DNA of 64,000 bases from assembly GCF_000276665.1 (NCBI RefSeq), contig NW_004955402.1, positions 572,251-636,250 of the forward strand, read 5' to 3'. The notes under the pieces were generated by a model. It was not told the origin of the DNA. It ran no database searches and saw nothing but the letters and a program-made list of their open reading frames with translations. The translations under genes and the position numbers were made by a program. Each line of letters starts with the position of its first letter. Position 1 is the first letter of the stretch. Source of the stretch: Chinchilla lanigera. Lineage: Eukaryota; Chordata; Mammalia; Rodentia; Chinchillidae. Below are positions 47,701-62,700 of this stretch, piece by piece.

Positions 47701-50700
47701 CCCTACTCACATAAAGAATGACTGGGACCTGAGCACACAGTTTACCGAGTTTTCTGTATCATTTGTAAACTTTCCTCAGAGTCCGAAATGATTTCAACTA
47801 AACTAATAAATAAAGGTGAAATAATGAACATTTGAGGGAAAATAAAGTACAGGGGAGAAAAAGATCAGCTCAACTATGACTTCTATGATCGAGGAATCTG
47901 GTGAAAGGACGTCTGCTTGCACATTTTACCTTTTAGATTCCATGCCAGAGTGCGAGGAAGGCTGAAGAAATTCTCCCTTGGACACGGAGTCTCGGGATTC
48001 TCCGATTACTGACAGGATGATTTTACGCACATTTCCATAAAAGAGCTGAATATCATTGGGCCGTGGAGGAAGATCATAGACTGAAAAGGAAACAATGCGG
48101 TGAAATATGCCAACTCCATACGAGCGTCACACAAAGCAGCAGATAAAGTTGTGTGTCTTCAGCACAGAGCAGAGCTGCTCCAGGCTGGGCAGGTGGCACT
48201 CTGTTACTACTGGCTGGCATCAAGTATGGGAAATTCAGCACCCGGGTGGGTAGGTGCTCGGCTCCGAGCCTGCCTGTGCAGTGCCCTTGCCACTTAGGGA
48301 CACCGTTAACTTGGGCAAGCTCAGGGGCCTGAGCTTTGGTTTCCCCCTTATCACCTGGAACAACCACCTATTTCCGGGGGTTCTATGAGCCTTAAAACAA
48401 GAATATTTCTGAAGATAAATGTATGCCAACAAACACCATATTCGCCAGCGTGGTGGTGCATGCCTATAATCCCAGCCCTCAGGAGGCTGAGGCAGAAGTT
48501 TTGATGCAAGTTCACAGGCAGCCTAAACTACACAGTAAGACCCTGTCTTAAAAAGGAAAAGATCAAATATCCACTATGGGCCAGGAACTCTTCTGGTCCC
48601 TCTGTATTAATTTTTAGAACAATTCTTTGAGGTAGGTATTGTGGACAACTTCCTCAAAGTGAGGCCCTGAGGCAAACCACGGTTAAGGATACACATGTGT
48701 AAGTGAAGGTCTCACAGACACTCCACAGAACCAGGCACTGTTACATCCCCCAATACTTCTAGATGAACACCGGCAGACGTGCCTGCTCCGGCTGCAAAGG
48801 GAAAGCTGCTGGGCCCCGGGCAGTGCCAGCCTCTTTGCCCCTACAGACTCCTGCTACCACCCACAATCAGCCCTCCCTGATGCGAGCCCCGAGCGAGTGT
48901 GCTCCAGCATCACACCACGGTTCAGTCTCGTTCTCACCTGGCTCGGTGCGGAGGGGAGACGCAGGCCCATGCCAGGGACAGGGCCTGACCTGCACCAACT
49001 CCAAACTCAGCACACAGGACACACCCCAGCCATCCCACAGGCCTGCACCTGACCCCACCGTGGAGGACCCAGGCATCTGAATTACGGAGATCACACTACC
49101 CTGCAGCATGTGTACCAAGCATCAGTACCCTTTTTCTTCAGCATCTTGTATTTCAGAGGCAATATAAAAATTGGGGGAAAAGCTATCACCAGAAACATAA
49201 CCACTTAACGCTGTGTGTTGACACTCTGTCAACTTATTTATGAGTTATTTTTACCAAAATGAGATTTTACTGAGACAAAAATAAACCCCAGGGCCGCGCC
49301 CCAAAGCTCAACCCTGACGCCTGCCCATCAGGGCTCCGTTCTTACTCTGTAGCAGCAAGTTTACAGCAGTTTCTGACCTCACTGCGCCCTTCCCCTCCCT
49401 TCACAACCCCCTCCCCACTCCCGCGGCCTCCACAGACCAGATGTTCAAAGCTGTAAATCGTCATGTCTGAACAACTCTCTCTGTTCTGTAACTTCACTTG
49501 CTTCTCTTTTCCGCCACAAACTTTACTAAAAGCTCTTTAACCCCATCCCTGGGCTCAGAATTTGGAGCTTTGTCTCCTGAGTCAGCCGGCTAAATACAAA
49601 CCTGAATCCCTCCACTTCTCCAAAGTGCCACTCATGTTTCTTGCGCCACTGGAAAATCGAAAATTGCTGTAAAACTTGGTTTGCTATAGTATTACTGTGC
49701 AAAATTTTAGAATGATACTTTCTTTTCCCTTGTTTTAAAAAATGTTTTTAAGATAAGCTCTCACTGTGTACATCCAGGTGGCCTTGAACTCACTATGTAC
49801 CCTTGGCTGGCCTCAACCTAGTGAAGATCCTCCTGCTTCAGCCTCCCAAGTGCTAGAATTATAGGTGTGTGCCACCACAGAGAGCAAAAAAGCCAGTATT
49901 TTCTTAATAAATACTTTTCTTAGTTTTCATGTCATTTAATAGATTCATATTGTTTTAATGCTTAAAAAAATATTCTGCATAATTATACTACCCATATTCT
50001 CAGGCATTTAATTACTTAAACAATCATAAATGACACTATAGTTAAAATTTATGCATATATTATTAAATGATTTGTATGTCTTGATGTGTTTATTCTGTAC
50101 AAGCAAAAAACCACTATCAAACATGTGAACTGTGTCTCTGGCCTAGGGCTGGCTGTCTGGGGAGAGGAGCCTCACTTGTCCAGCGTGGATCATTACCCTC
50201 TTCCCATTTAGGAATCCTACAGGAAGCAGTAACCCAGAAATCGCAAAAGAAGCCTGAGTGCACCATCACTCACCCCGAAGTAGTCATTCACCTGAGGCAG
50301 GCAGGGACCACACCCACCTCCCTGTGCTAACACTGACATGGAGAGTATCTGTAAAGCGAAGCCCGTCACAACTCTGCAAGGCACCCTTCTTCTTCCCACA
50401 CTGGGAGGAGGGCGCCGCAGCTCGGGTGCGCATCGTTCCGTCACGCAGCAGAGCTGTGGCACTGCACCCAAACACGGCTCCGATCCCCTCCCCCACAGCC
50501 CGATGGCCCGGAAGCCTGAACGCAGAGGGGTGCTCACCTTCATCTACGAGCTGCTCGTGTTGGAACACTTCGGCAAAGTCAAGGTTTTGCAGCACGCTAT
50601 GTTCTGGAAGCAACCGCTTGACAACCCCAGGGTTATGTGACAGGGCTCTGCCAGGAGATTTTCATTCCGAAATGATTTGATGAATAACATGACCTTAATT

Positions 50701-53700
50701 ATGCTTTCATTAACGGATCTGGCAAATCTCACTAACTGCACATTAACATCAGTACATCACATTTTAGGTCCAAATAGAAGTTCTTTTTAAAAGGAAACCT
50801 GTTTTGGTTCCCTTGAAAGTCATATATTGTAAAATTATCAGTTTGAAAATGCCAAAGCAGGAACACCAATGTAAGTAGAAAAAGAAGTCAAATTAGATTC
50901 TTTTCAGCTCTTATATTTTCTTTTTTTTTTTTTCCACTACCGGGAATCGAACTCACGACCTTGCAATTGCCAGGCAGACGCTGTGCTGCTGAGCTAAATC
51001 CCCAGCCCCCTCAGCTCTTATATTTTCATTATTTAGTCCTCTTCAGATAGTTATCTCAGGAAAAAAAAGAACATGCTTAAAAAAAAAATGGTAAGAGATC
51101 AGAGAGAATCAGACCAGATAAATCAGACCATATAAATACATCTATTTGGTCCATTCCTGAGAATTTTGATGCAAGAACTGAAACATAAAACATTTCTATG
51201 ATACTTAGACATTCACCTCAAAGGAAATCTCATTACTATAAATTTATGGTAAATAGGAGTTCTGAACTAATACACTGAGTGCAGTGTACTTTATAGACCA
51301 GTTAAGGCGGGGCGGGGGGGGGGGCAGAAAGAAAAAGAGAGAGAGGAAAGGGGAGACCTGGTAATCTTATTTCTGCCAATGTCAGCTTCTGTTTGTGAAA
51401 TAATTAAGAAAAGCAGAGCCAGGCTTGAAGGTCAGCTGCTTGCATCTGGCCTGTCCTAACATCATGAAGCAAGTTATCACTTAGCCCCTCTTTTTAAACT
51501 TTCCAGTGAACCTCAACAAATAAGAAAAACAATTCCCCAAATCCTGTGTCAGAACAACACAGCACAGACAAAGGGCTGGAAGAAGAGATGCTGTGTGCGC
51601 GACACCCTGGCTGCGTTCGCTGATTTTCTACCCACAGTCAGAACTCAGTTGCTTCACCTGTTTTACAATTAGGTCTTCTAGTCTAGGAAATTAAACTTTA
51701 TAATAAAAGAATCCAGAATTTACTAACCAAGAATGTAACATGTTTAAATTATACCCAGGCCTACATCAATATCCTAAGTTGGCCAGCAATTTAGCATAGA
51801 AAACTACATTTAATTAGAGGTATCAAATTTTATAAAAGTACATGCTTTAAGTAGCTACAAGTAGCCCCCAAAATAAACTCAGACAAAGGGTGTCTTCACA
51901 TATGTTACCGGGACAGTTGCATGTGGGTGATTACTGAAACAGAGGATAACAAACAAATGTTCTTATGTTATAAACTAGTTGATCTCTACAAAATGTATTC
52001 ACCAAGTCAAAATTCTGGGATGTAGAATTCTGGAAAAACCATTTCCTGGGATTAACTTCTTAAGGGAATTTTTAAAAAGTTAATTTGGGAAATTAACAGC
52101 ATTTCACTTTATTGCAAGTCTTTGCCACATCTGACTGAACTGAGCCGTTGTTTATACATTTAAAGCCACTGCTGTTGGACATGTGTCAGTACGTACGTTA
52201 CACAAGCACAACAGGGTTTACAGGGTTAAGAAGTGCCATGGTAATAGCACGACTTGGTAGCTTAACTTCATATATGTATTCTTAATTGCACAAAAGTCAG
52301 TAATTTGTCACACTGGGTTTTGAATGCTCACTTTAAATGTTGGCTATTCCTATGTTTTATAAACCTAAACAGAATTTCCAAAAACAACAAAGGAAACCAA
52401 AATAAAATATTTCTGCATTTGGAGGGGAAAAAAAGGTAGCTACAAGTAAAACACCTGACAAACTTGAAATAATAAACATTTCAAGTAATTCACAGCATTC
52501 CTAGAATTTTCCAAATCAGGACTGTTTTAATCTTTCAGTAGTTACCACCTTTTCTGAAACCAATCTACTGCCTCTGGATACAAGACCCCATAATGAAGGA
52601 CGGTGCTCCTGCTGGGTAAAAAGCAAACAGGCATGTACGTGTGGAGAGAAGGCCAAGGCCAGAAAATAGAGATGCCTCGTTCCTACTTCACTTTACGCCC
52701 CTTAAAATGCTTTTCAATGAGTTCACTGATAATGAAGCCGGATCTAAAAATTCCAGATCCACATTATCACGCAAGCCTTCATTATTTTCAGTGAATAGTT
52801 CTCAACATTTTCTATTCTACGATACAAAACCTACCTTCGATACTGCTGCCGGCAAATTTCATCTCCACCGAAGAAGTACACAGTGGACAGTTCTGTTGTA
52901 GTTCTCTGGTCATTCCTCTCGTCTGGTGGGGTGTACACCACAGTAACATCCTGAGGCCGGGAGGAAGTCAGAGCGGGGGTTAGGCCCTTTCATCTCCTCT
53001 GGACACATGGACTCGGGAGTCTAAACATCCAGTACAGAAACAGTGCACGAGTGTGTCTGCTCTTGCATTACTTCCAAGAACTACTTCAGTTTTTGGCCAC
53101 AAACTACGTAATTATTAATCTAAAAGTGTAAGTTCACTTTTTCAGAGCATAAACTTTTATACTTACTTCTTGCATTCTTTCCTTGAGTATAAATTTATCT
53201 GGAAAAATCCTCAATACTTTAGGATCCAACGAAACCTTTTTCTGAGAATCTTTAAAGCCTACTGCTTTGACGAAAGCTGCTCGTGAGCCAGTGTTGCGGA
53301 CAGAAAACACAGCTCGGCTTTCCTGGCCAGGCACTAAGCTGTTAACTGTTATCATGTAGCTGTCAGATAACTTCTTCACACCTTCCAAAATAAGATTACT
53401 TGTTCCTCCATATCCAGACAAAGGTATCTAAAAAATACACATTCAAAATTATCTTTACATAAGAAAGCAGATTTAATTATAGTCACAAGAGAATACAGAA
53501 AGGTTGAACACAGTTAAAAGTGTTAAGGTTGGATTACTTGGGTGAGTTCACTAGTGCATAACAACCTTATCTTATGGGACCACAAGGTGTCACTCACCTT
53601 CCAACACGCTGAGAATGATCTCACTTGTTATACGTAACCGCCAAGCTTAGGTGCGGAGGAACAGTGAAGAGATAGCTACTGACACTCTTGCTCAGAAATT

Positions 53701-56700
53701 TCAGGGTGAAACACACTGATGTGTATAATTTACTGTGAAATGCGTGAAAAAGTGGAACTGATGGGAGGTGAAAGAAACAGCACAGCGTGAATTGCAGAAT
53801 CCAAGCGGTGTGTGTGCAGCATTTTAAGGCATAATTCCTTCAACTTCTCAGTAATCATGAAAATCATCACAACGCAAATTCTGGTAAAAATCCCTTATCA
53901 TACAATATTAGCGCTCAGTCAGGCCGGGCTTGCAGAGCAGCACACATAGGGGATAACGTGAGGACAAGCACTGAGCTCCGCCAGGCCAGGCAAGCTGGCA
54001 GCAGAGAAGCCACTTCCGGCAGCTGGGCGTGGGTGCTCCTGCTGCAGCCACAAGGGGCTGGAGCCGTCCCCGAGCAAGTGTCCCCTCCCTAACAGGGCAA
54101 GGCAAAAACTTCACCCTGTGAGAACAGACCGTCAAAACACAGCTCCCTAAATTACCCTCTAAGCCTGTGTGTAATGGCACACGCCTGTAATCCCAGCTAA
54201 TGGGGAGGCTGAGGCAGAAGGACTGCAAATTTGAGGTTAGTGTGGGCAACTTAGTGAGGCTCTGTCTCCAAATAAATTACAGTGGCTGGGCATGCAGCTC
54301 TGCGGTTGAGGGCTTGTTTAGCATGTGTGAGGCTCTGGGTTCAATCTCCAGAGTAATAGCACTCACCCTTAATTATTTAGAAAAGCCTCCAAAGACTCTC
54401 TTATAAAAAGCAAACATGGAAACATCGGTCATTTATTTTGAATTGTGCAATGTACCCAATAAAATAAGATTTTGAAAACTGAACTTAGGATTTTCATAAA
54501 CTTGCTTGTGATTTCACATTCTAAAGGGCTTCAGATCAGAAATGCCTACAAATGCCATCTCATTCAAAATGACTTTTGATAGCCAAAACCATTTCTAAGT
54601 TTTCTTTTACCACACAATTTTATAGACAGATTTTCTGTATAAAGCTAAGTAGAAAGTAGTAGAGGAAGAGGGAGCCCTGGAAACACTCAGCGTAAATGTC
54701 TTCCCGCACCACTGTCCTCCTGCAGCCACAGGCACGGTTCCCAGGTGCCCCCGCTGCCCTGGGCACCAGGTCCTCCCTGCTCCAGTCCTCGGTGTGACTG
54801 ACGTCACATCTGCAGAGCACTAGCACATGTCCTCACACCCTCCACGTCCTCACGCCCTCCATACCCTCACCCCTTCACACACTTCACACCCTCACAAACC
54901 CTCACCCTCACACCCTCACACACACCTCCTGCCCTCACACCCTTCACGTCTGCACATTTCACAGCATCTCTTTGAACCTGCTGTGCTGGATTACTTAGGG
55001 TACAGTGACAGGGGAAGCCTGTACATGCTCACTGTGGATGCAGTTTCCCGCCCAAATTTCCCATTAGTGGCTGGCTGACTCTGTAGATGTGGAACCTGCA
55101 GAGACAGAGGACCAATTCTATTTCCAAAGTCCAGAAATCACAGATTGAATAAAAAGGTTTCAAAAAAAAAACACAATTAAACACAACAAACCCAACTAAT
55201 GCCAATAGTTAATGAGTGCTCCAGCAGTTTTCTAACCTCACCACCGTGAAGTCTGGGGCCAGGTGATTCCCGTGCTCCGTAGGACGTTTAGGAGCACCCT
55301 GCCTCTGCCCGTGGGATGTCAAGAGTGCCTGTCCCTTCCCCGACTGCGACCCCGACCATGTCTCCCCGGGGAGACACCTCAGGTGGGCAGGTACGGCTCT
55401 GGAGAAGCACGGCACAGAGCAGGCTGTGCTAGTGTTGCACAGGCTGCCTGGCAGATCAGCACAGGTCTGGAGAGGGGCCGCCTGAGTCTGCACCTGACTT
55501 CCACCCCGCCTCGTGCAAGATGTACAGCCACGGACGCACGTCTCTGCCTGGATAACCAGGTGTGCAATGTAGACAACAGCAGCATGCTGGAAACTTGCTG
55601 TGAGATGAAGGTGAACTCACACGGCAGCTGCACACAGTGCCTCGCACAGCACCTCTGCTGAGGAGCGGAGCTGCCACCAGACAACGCCCTGCCGGCACCA
55701 TGCTCTCGGACTGCTCCATCCCCAGAACCGCGAAGGGTGCACTTGCGTTGTTAGGGAAAGTTCCTAATGTGTGGCTACACAGACCACGTCAACTAAGACA
55801 ATATTTTTGCTGAGTTGAAAAGATGTACTTAGAAATTCTGAATCTTGAACAGTTCTACTCCAATTTGTCCACAGATGTGCTTCTGAAAACCTAGGCACAT
55901 TTCAGCAATCTCAAACTGAGTTGACACTGGAAGTCATGAGAAGACACTGGTGGTCACAGAATACCACACTGGATGTCTTTACAATTTTTTTCCTTTGTCT
56001 TTTTGAGACAGGGTCTCATTATGCAGCCCAGGCTAGCCTGGAACTTGTGGCAATCCTCCTGCTTGGGCCTCCCCTGTGCTAGAATTCTAGATATGTGCCA
56101 CTATGCTCAGCTCCTTTATAATCTGACAACCACTCCTTAATTTGTTTTTAGGTTTAGACACTTATTAAAAGCAGAGTATATAATTTACCAACATTAAACC
56201 AACAGTTATAACACCATAAACTCCATGGGAAGAAAAAAGTAATGAAACTACCTTACCATGAATTTAATGCCGGGCTGTAATCGATTTCTGAGTTGTTTGA
56301 TTTCTAGTTTGGCCAACATACAAGACAATCGAGTAGGGGCAAATAACACAGAGATGACAACGTCTTCCTTCGGGCAAACTGTAACCTCACAGTTACTGGT
56401 CAGTCGCTCCTCTGAGCCAAAAGTGTTCTGAAGCTACAATGTAAAAACAACAAACAATAGCAAAAAAACACACTGTGAACAGTCTGTGGGGCAGAACAAA
56501 AGGCTGAGCACCTCACGAACCTGGAAGCAGTCCTGGTCCTGCCCCCGGATGAGCAGTCGTAAGTGCTGGGCGCTGGAGGCATGACTGCTTCTCAAAACCA
56601 ACTTCTGAAGCCTACAGACAATGACACACATGAGTGGGGCTTGCTTTCTCCATGGATGCTGCTACAGTCACAAAAACACAGCCAATTTTAAAACCAAACA

Positions 56701-59700
56701 GTGTCTAGAGACGGCCTAGCTGGACAGGCCACATTGGCAGGCTAAGCTGCTCCATCTTTTAACACTCGGCTCTGGAAAGACAAGGCTAAGGCTCACTCCG
56801 TCAGAAAAGCTTCTTAGTTGAACCTCTCTCAAAGGAAAGCTCCTGGCAGGCTTTATCTTCTGTATCTATATCTATCTATGCAATGTGGTCAAAACAAGTG
56901 GTGAGTATCTGAATTTTTAAGAAATTATTAGAGCAAGATTCATTGTCATTACTACCCCTCAAACACTCCTCTCTGCTCTGGACACACTCATGCCATCATC
57001 CCTGCCACTTTCAGAAGCAGTTCTGGAAGTTGGCTCATCAGTGTACTTACAAAGTGTTTTTAAAAATACAGTGAATGCTGCTGTTGGGCGCCATTCAACA
57101 GAAAGGCAGCTCGTAGAAAGATGGCGACGCTGTGTCCTCAGCCACCTCACTCGCCAGACCTGGCACTGTGCGACCCTGGCTCCTCCCCAAAGTCAGCACG
57201 ACCTCCCAGGAGAGACATTTTGAACTGAGGACACCGGGCAGCCACGACAGCACCACTAAAGACACAAGCGAGGGCGCCAGGGCTGCTGCAGGAAGTGGCC
57301 AGGGTGTGCCTGCAGCAGGCATTTTAGAGAGAGTCAATGTCAATGTGTTTTCACTGTAGTAATTTTTTTAATTTCAACATTCACTGTATTTGCTGATCAC
57401 ACTGCCATCTTTCCTCACATTCACCAGTAAGTGAAACTCAGTGAGGAAATTCACAGAGCCAGCACAGCACCCTGCTAGAGTGCATGGCCCAATTTGCTCT
57501 CAGGAAAACCTGGGTTCTAAGTGACTCACCTGGCGAACCCTAAGCCATCTCCGAACAGGCAAATTAGCCCTGCCTGAAAGCACTGTGAGGAAAGTGGAGG
57601 GGACGCGCAACAGCGGCGGGCTGGCGGTAAGGACAGTATGAACCCTCTCCTCACTGCAGAATGCAGAATATGCGAGCAGATCTTGTTTCACTCCCTTAAG
57701 CTGTGTTCTATGCCTTGTTCCCCTCATGCAAGGCACTGACTGCCTAGGAAGATTTACCTGAAGAAACACCATTTGGTAAGGCTTTCATTTTTATTTATTC
57801 TTGAATTTTTAAAGAAATGTGTTTTTTGGGGCGGCTGGGGATTTAGCTCAGTGGCACAGCACCTGCCTGGCAAGCACAAGGTCGTGAGTTCAACTCCCGG
57901 TACCAGAAAAAAACCCAAAACACACAAACGAAAAAATAAATAAATAAATAAAAGAAATGTGGTTTTTATTTTAAGAACTTAAAGAAAACTAAAACCTAGC
58001 TCTGAGACACATTTTTAAGGCAGGGAAATTTTTAAATTCAAACTGTAAAACTTAAGATAGGAAAATTAAACAAATACAAGATGGTTTTCTCTCAATGCTA
58101 AAAGCAGTAACACAGCCACAATTAGCACAGGAGAGAAAACAGTTGGTAATCAGAGCAAAACCTCTGCCCTGCAGGCCACTGTGTGCATACGTACTGTGTC
58201 CTGCCCAGAGGGACACCGCCCCACGCCAGGAACTGCTTATTGGACAGAATGGATGGAAGATCTGAGCAGCAAGGGCCTGGGGACAGAGGTTGACTTCCGG
58301 AAGAAATGGCTTCACCCTTTAACACCACTTCATACTGAGGGCCACACGGATGTACAAATATCTTCAAGATCCTAACAACAAGAAAAAACTAAGTCAAATG
58401 TCCTGCATTCAATTCTGTGGGCGACTACCTCCTATCTATCTGCATGTCCAATAAATGAAAGGGCTGCGGATACAGTGACACCCCCACCCCGAGAGCTTGC
58501 ACCCAGGAGGAACACAGACCAAGGAGGCAGTCACAGTCCACCTACATGTGGGACGAGAAAGGCTCACGGCACTATGGGAAGCCTACTTATGAGGAATGTG
58601 GGAAGAGTCAGGTACGTCTCCAGAAGCGGCCGGCCCAGGGGAACTAAGGGCAAGCGTCCCAGGCGTGGATGTTCGCACTGCGGGGCTGACGCTTCCCCTT
58701 TCTCTGAGGGTCCCCATGGCAGACAAGCACTGCCACCAGAAGAGGCCGCTTTGGCGAGGCCTGTGCACACAAGCCCGAATGTCAACAGGGGCAGCCTGGC
58801 TAAGCTGGTGCTCACTACAACCTGGGCGTCACAGGCCTGTGACGGATGGAGAAGAGTCTGACAAGAACCAATGACAAAGTCAGCTACAGGCTTCTTGGGA
58901 GAAAGGGAGAGTTCCTGACAAACATCAAACTTGATGTTTTATTTATTATTGTACTCTCAGAACACTGATTTGTTAGTTTCTACTCAACTGGTTTAAAAGG
59001 GGTGAAAGAGACTAAGTGAGAGAGACTAAGTGGAGCAGCACTGTGAATCAGGTGAAGCACAGCAGGTGCTTTGTACTCAGGCTGGACAGGAAGCCAGCGA
59101 AGTGTGTGCCGTTCTGAGAGATGGGAACAGGTTTGCCACGACAGGTACTTTCATATTACCTTTCCTCACAGGCTTTGGGATCCTTTGGCGTAAAGGAAAC
59201 TATCACTTCATGTTCTTCTCCAGGCTTAAGGAATAGATTCTCTGGATACACTGAAAAGTGACTTCCTTGTTCTGGGACCTAAACAATTACATAACCGTAA
59301 CTAGAGGCCGACTCACACTGGGGTTCTCCCTGGGGTACGCAGGTCTCAGTGCCTCGTGTCCTATTTGTCCCTTCCTCCTGTCTATTCCTGTCTTAACTCA
59401 TCTTACTGGCTCCGACGGGGTTTTTTCCTCCTTTCTCCTCAACAAACCTACCTCCCACGCCATCCCCAGCGTCTGGTCATTACCACTCTTACCCACACCA
59501 CGAGTCTCAGAACAACACCTATGTGTGGACCATGGCTCGGTCTCCTCGAATTCCTCCTTGCCACAGGATGACAAGTACATTTTCTCAGGAGCTGACCTAG
59601 AACTTGTTTATTTTCCAAACACGCGACTTCAGTGTCAGAGCACCCAGCACCCACCTGACACTGCTCCACCCAGTTCTCAGGGCACTGGCAGGGCAACCAG

Positions 59701-62700
59701 CCTTGCCGCCCTCAGAATGGAGGGGAATGCTTTACAGCACTCTGAATAAAGTTCTCACCTTGATATCTAAGTAAACTTCAATATTTCCAGCATTTTTCAG
59801 AGGTAAGGGCTGCTTTGCTGCAGAATTCACACTGGCCAACAAATGCACAGTCTACAGGGGGCACAAAGACATGGTATTTAAAAAGCTAGCACACTTCCAA
59901 TGAAATCAGCCTAAGCATACACTCCAGCATCACAAGTGAGGGCACCTGCAGGTCCCTGGGGGCGTGGATCCTGGCAATGCCTGCTCTTGCACGGAGACCC
60001 ACGCTGCTGAGAGCTGGGGTGGGGTTCGGGCTGTCCACTTCGATGTCAACCCTTGCCACAAACTCTTCCGCTGAACCTAGAGTCTCTACAAAAATTCAGT
60101 CTTTTAGTTTGGAGCACAAAGAGAGCCGGTTAATCCAAATGCCACCAGCAGTCCAACACAACCTGCTTAGGGTCACAAGGAAACTCTGGCAAAATGACCA
60201 AGTTTTCTGGGCATTTGCTTGGGTTTCCCACACTTAGGCAAGTTAGACCCAAATTATTACATCACTGGCCCATCTTCTGCACAACATAGAATTCATAACA
60301 AATTCCTCAAAAAACATTTAGTGGAAGACATAAGCTCAAACATGCAGTTTATTTAACTATAGAGCATTCCCCCAAGAAAGGGAAACATGTTACCTGAAGA
60401 AGCAATTAGTTTCTTTGGACTATGGAAAAGAACCCAAATTATCAGAAATTTTGGATCCTACAAAATGAAAAAAGAAAAAAAAAGATTTTTAAATATACAC
60501 TGGTATTAAGACTGAAATCTTTTTTTTTTTTTTTCTTTTTAGTTTTTTTTTCCAATACCGGGAATCGAACTCACGACCTTGCGCTTGCCAGGCAGGCGCT
60601 GTGCTGCTGAGCTAAATCCCCAGCCCCAAGACTGAAATCTTAATGGTGAAATGTGGAAACTTCCTGTTGAATTCTAAGTGAGTTTTCCTTTTTAAACTTT
60701 CCGTTAGTGCACATCTACAGTATGTAATGCTTACACGCATCTCACGGTCAGCACAGGTACTGAGCACGTCGCAGCTCTTTTGATCCCTTTCCCCACTCGC
60801 TTAGTCTCTGGACCCTCTTCCCATCTGCAAAGGATCTGGTTTCCTATGCTCTATCTTTTACTTTGTTCTTTAAAAATTATTTATATTTTGGGTTTTTCAT
60901 ATAAGAGAGACTGTGATAGTTAAACTTGTGTGTCTGATTTACTTCACTTAACATGGTTTCAGAGTCATCCATTTTCCTACAAATGACTCAAATTTATCCT
61001 TCTTAGTAGCAGAGTGGTGCTCCATCATGTACAAATACCACGCTATCGTTACCCATCTGTCTGTTGATGGACATAAGGGCCACTTCCAAGACTCAGCTAT
61101 TACAAACTGTGTTGCTGTAAATGTGGGTGTGCAGAGATCACTGTAATATGAGGTTTTTAACTCTTTTGGGAAGGCACCCAGCAGAGGAATACCTGGGCTG
61201 AATGGAATTTCTAGTTTTAGTTTCTGAGAAATTGCCACACTATTCCCACTAACAGTGTAGAAAGATTCCTTTTTCCCTGTAGTATTTGTTATTGTTTAAT
61301 TGCTTGATGAGGGCCGTTCTTTCTGGGGTAAGACAGAACCACAGTGTTGTTTTAAACTGCATTTGTCTGATGGGGAGTCCTTCAACCCCCATGGCCTACC
61401 TGTCCTTCATAGCTGGCAGGCATCACATAGCTGACCACAGACGGAGCCGCCAGCTGAGCCACAACATCAGCATAGGGAGCAGTTTTCAGGGAAGCAGGAA
61501 CTGGTTCCTTGGCAAACGTGAAGCAGCGCCAGGCTAAGGCATTCTGTTGAGAAACAAGCAGCTCAGTGTGGTACTGGGGTTGCTAATGGAACCCTTGACA
61601 TAACTGCCTTTCACAAGGGAGATGAACCAGGCACACTAGGGCATTTACTACTCCAAACCAGTGTCCTCTGCAAGCGCTTTCCTCCCCAGTCGGTACTTAC
61701 AGCATTAATAACCAGCCTGAGTGGCACGGAGGCGTGCGACCTGTTAATCAGTTTCACCGGGAGAGCCTTCCAGCCTCCGTAAGTCACGTCACCAAAATCA
61801 AGAACACCTTTCCTTTCCGTTTCTACCTATACATGAGAAAAAGAAACTCATTTAGGAAAGCAATACACTAATAAATACTACAGCCCACCACGCCTCTGGC
61901 CACAGGTTAAGAATCAGCCCTAAATGTAAACTCAGACCTAAGGACTCCCAGGTTATTTTACAATTGCTTACTTCCTACAGAACTAAATTTTGAAGTAGTC
62001 TGTGCATCCAGACATACTACAGAATAAAACAATGTCTCAGCTGCTGCTACGCTGAAAACAGCTTGGTAAACACTCAGCTCTCCTTCAAGGAGCAGTAACT
62101 GCTAGAGTCCCTTCAAAACTGTCATGAATATCACGGCATTTTCAGATTTACTCCAAACTTCTGATCAAATGAAGGTATTTGAAATGATGTAAAAACAGAC
62201 ACAGCAAAAGTTTAAAATACTAGACAATACTAACACACACACATGCACACGCCCTGCACTAGCAGAACATAAAATACAAGAAAATCACAGGCAGACTGGC
62301 AAGTGAGAGCTGACTTTTACGGTGGCCCACGAAGGCCTGGCGTCCGGCTCTGTCCCCAGGGTGGCAGAATTTAGCCACTGAAGACAGGACTTCAAGCCTG
62401 CAGTAGGCAGAGTGCAGCCAGGATGGCATCTGGATGTCAACAGACTGCAAGAACTGCAAGCTGGGGCCGGGCATGGGGCCTAGCTGCATTGCTGTTCCTC
62501 GGCCACATGCTCTCTGGGGACAGTTCCACAGACCACGACACACGGTCCCAGAGCAAAAGCAGGCACGGTGAATGGAAGTTCACAAAACTTCCAAACACCA
62601 CCTGAAACTCAAAGACCGTGTAAACAAAATAACCGAGAGGACTCAGCTAAAGTAACTAGCAGAGGACGAGTTCCTCAGGAATCAGAAGTAACCTGAAACA

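Noticed and set aside
60948..61238. 96-codon minus-strand open frame as a possible gene
   Set aside because: It is a fragment of L1 ORF2 C-terminus and 3' UTR followed by intron sequence.
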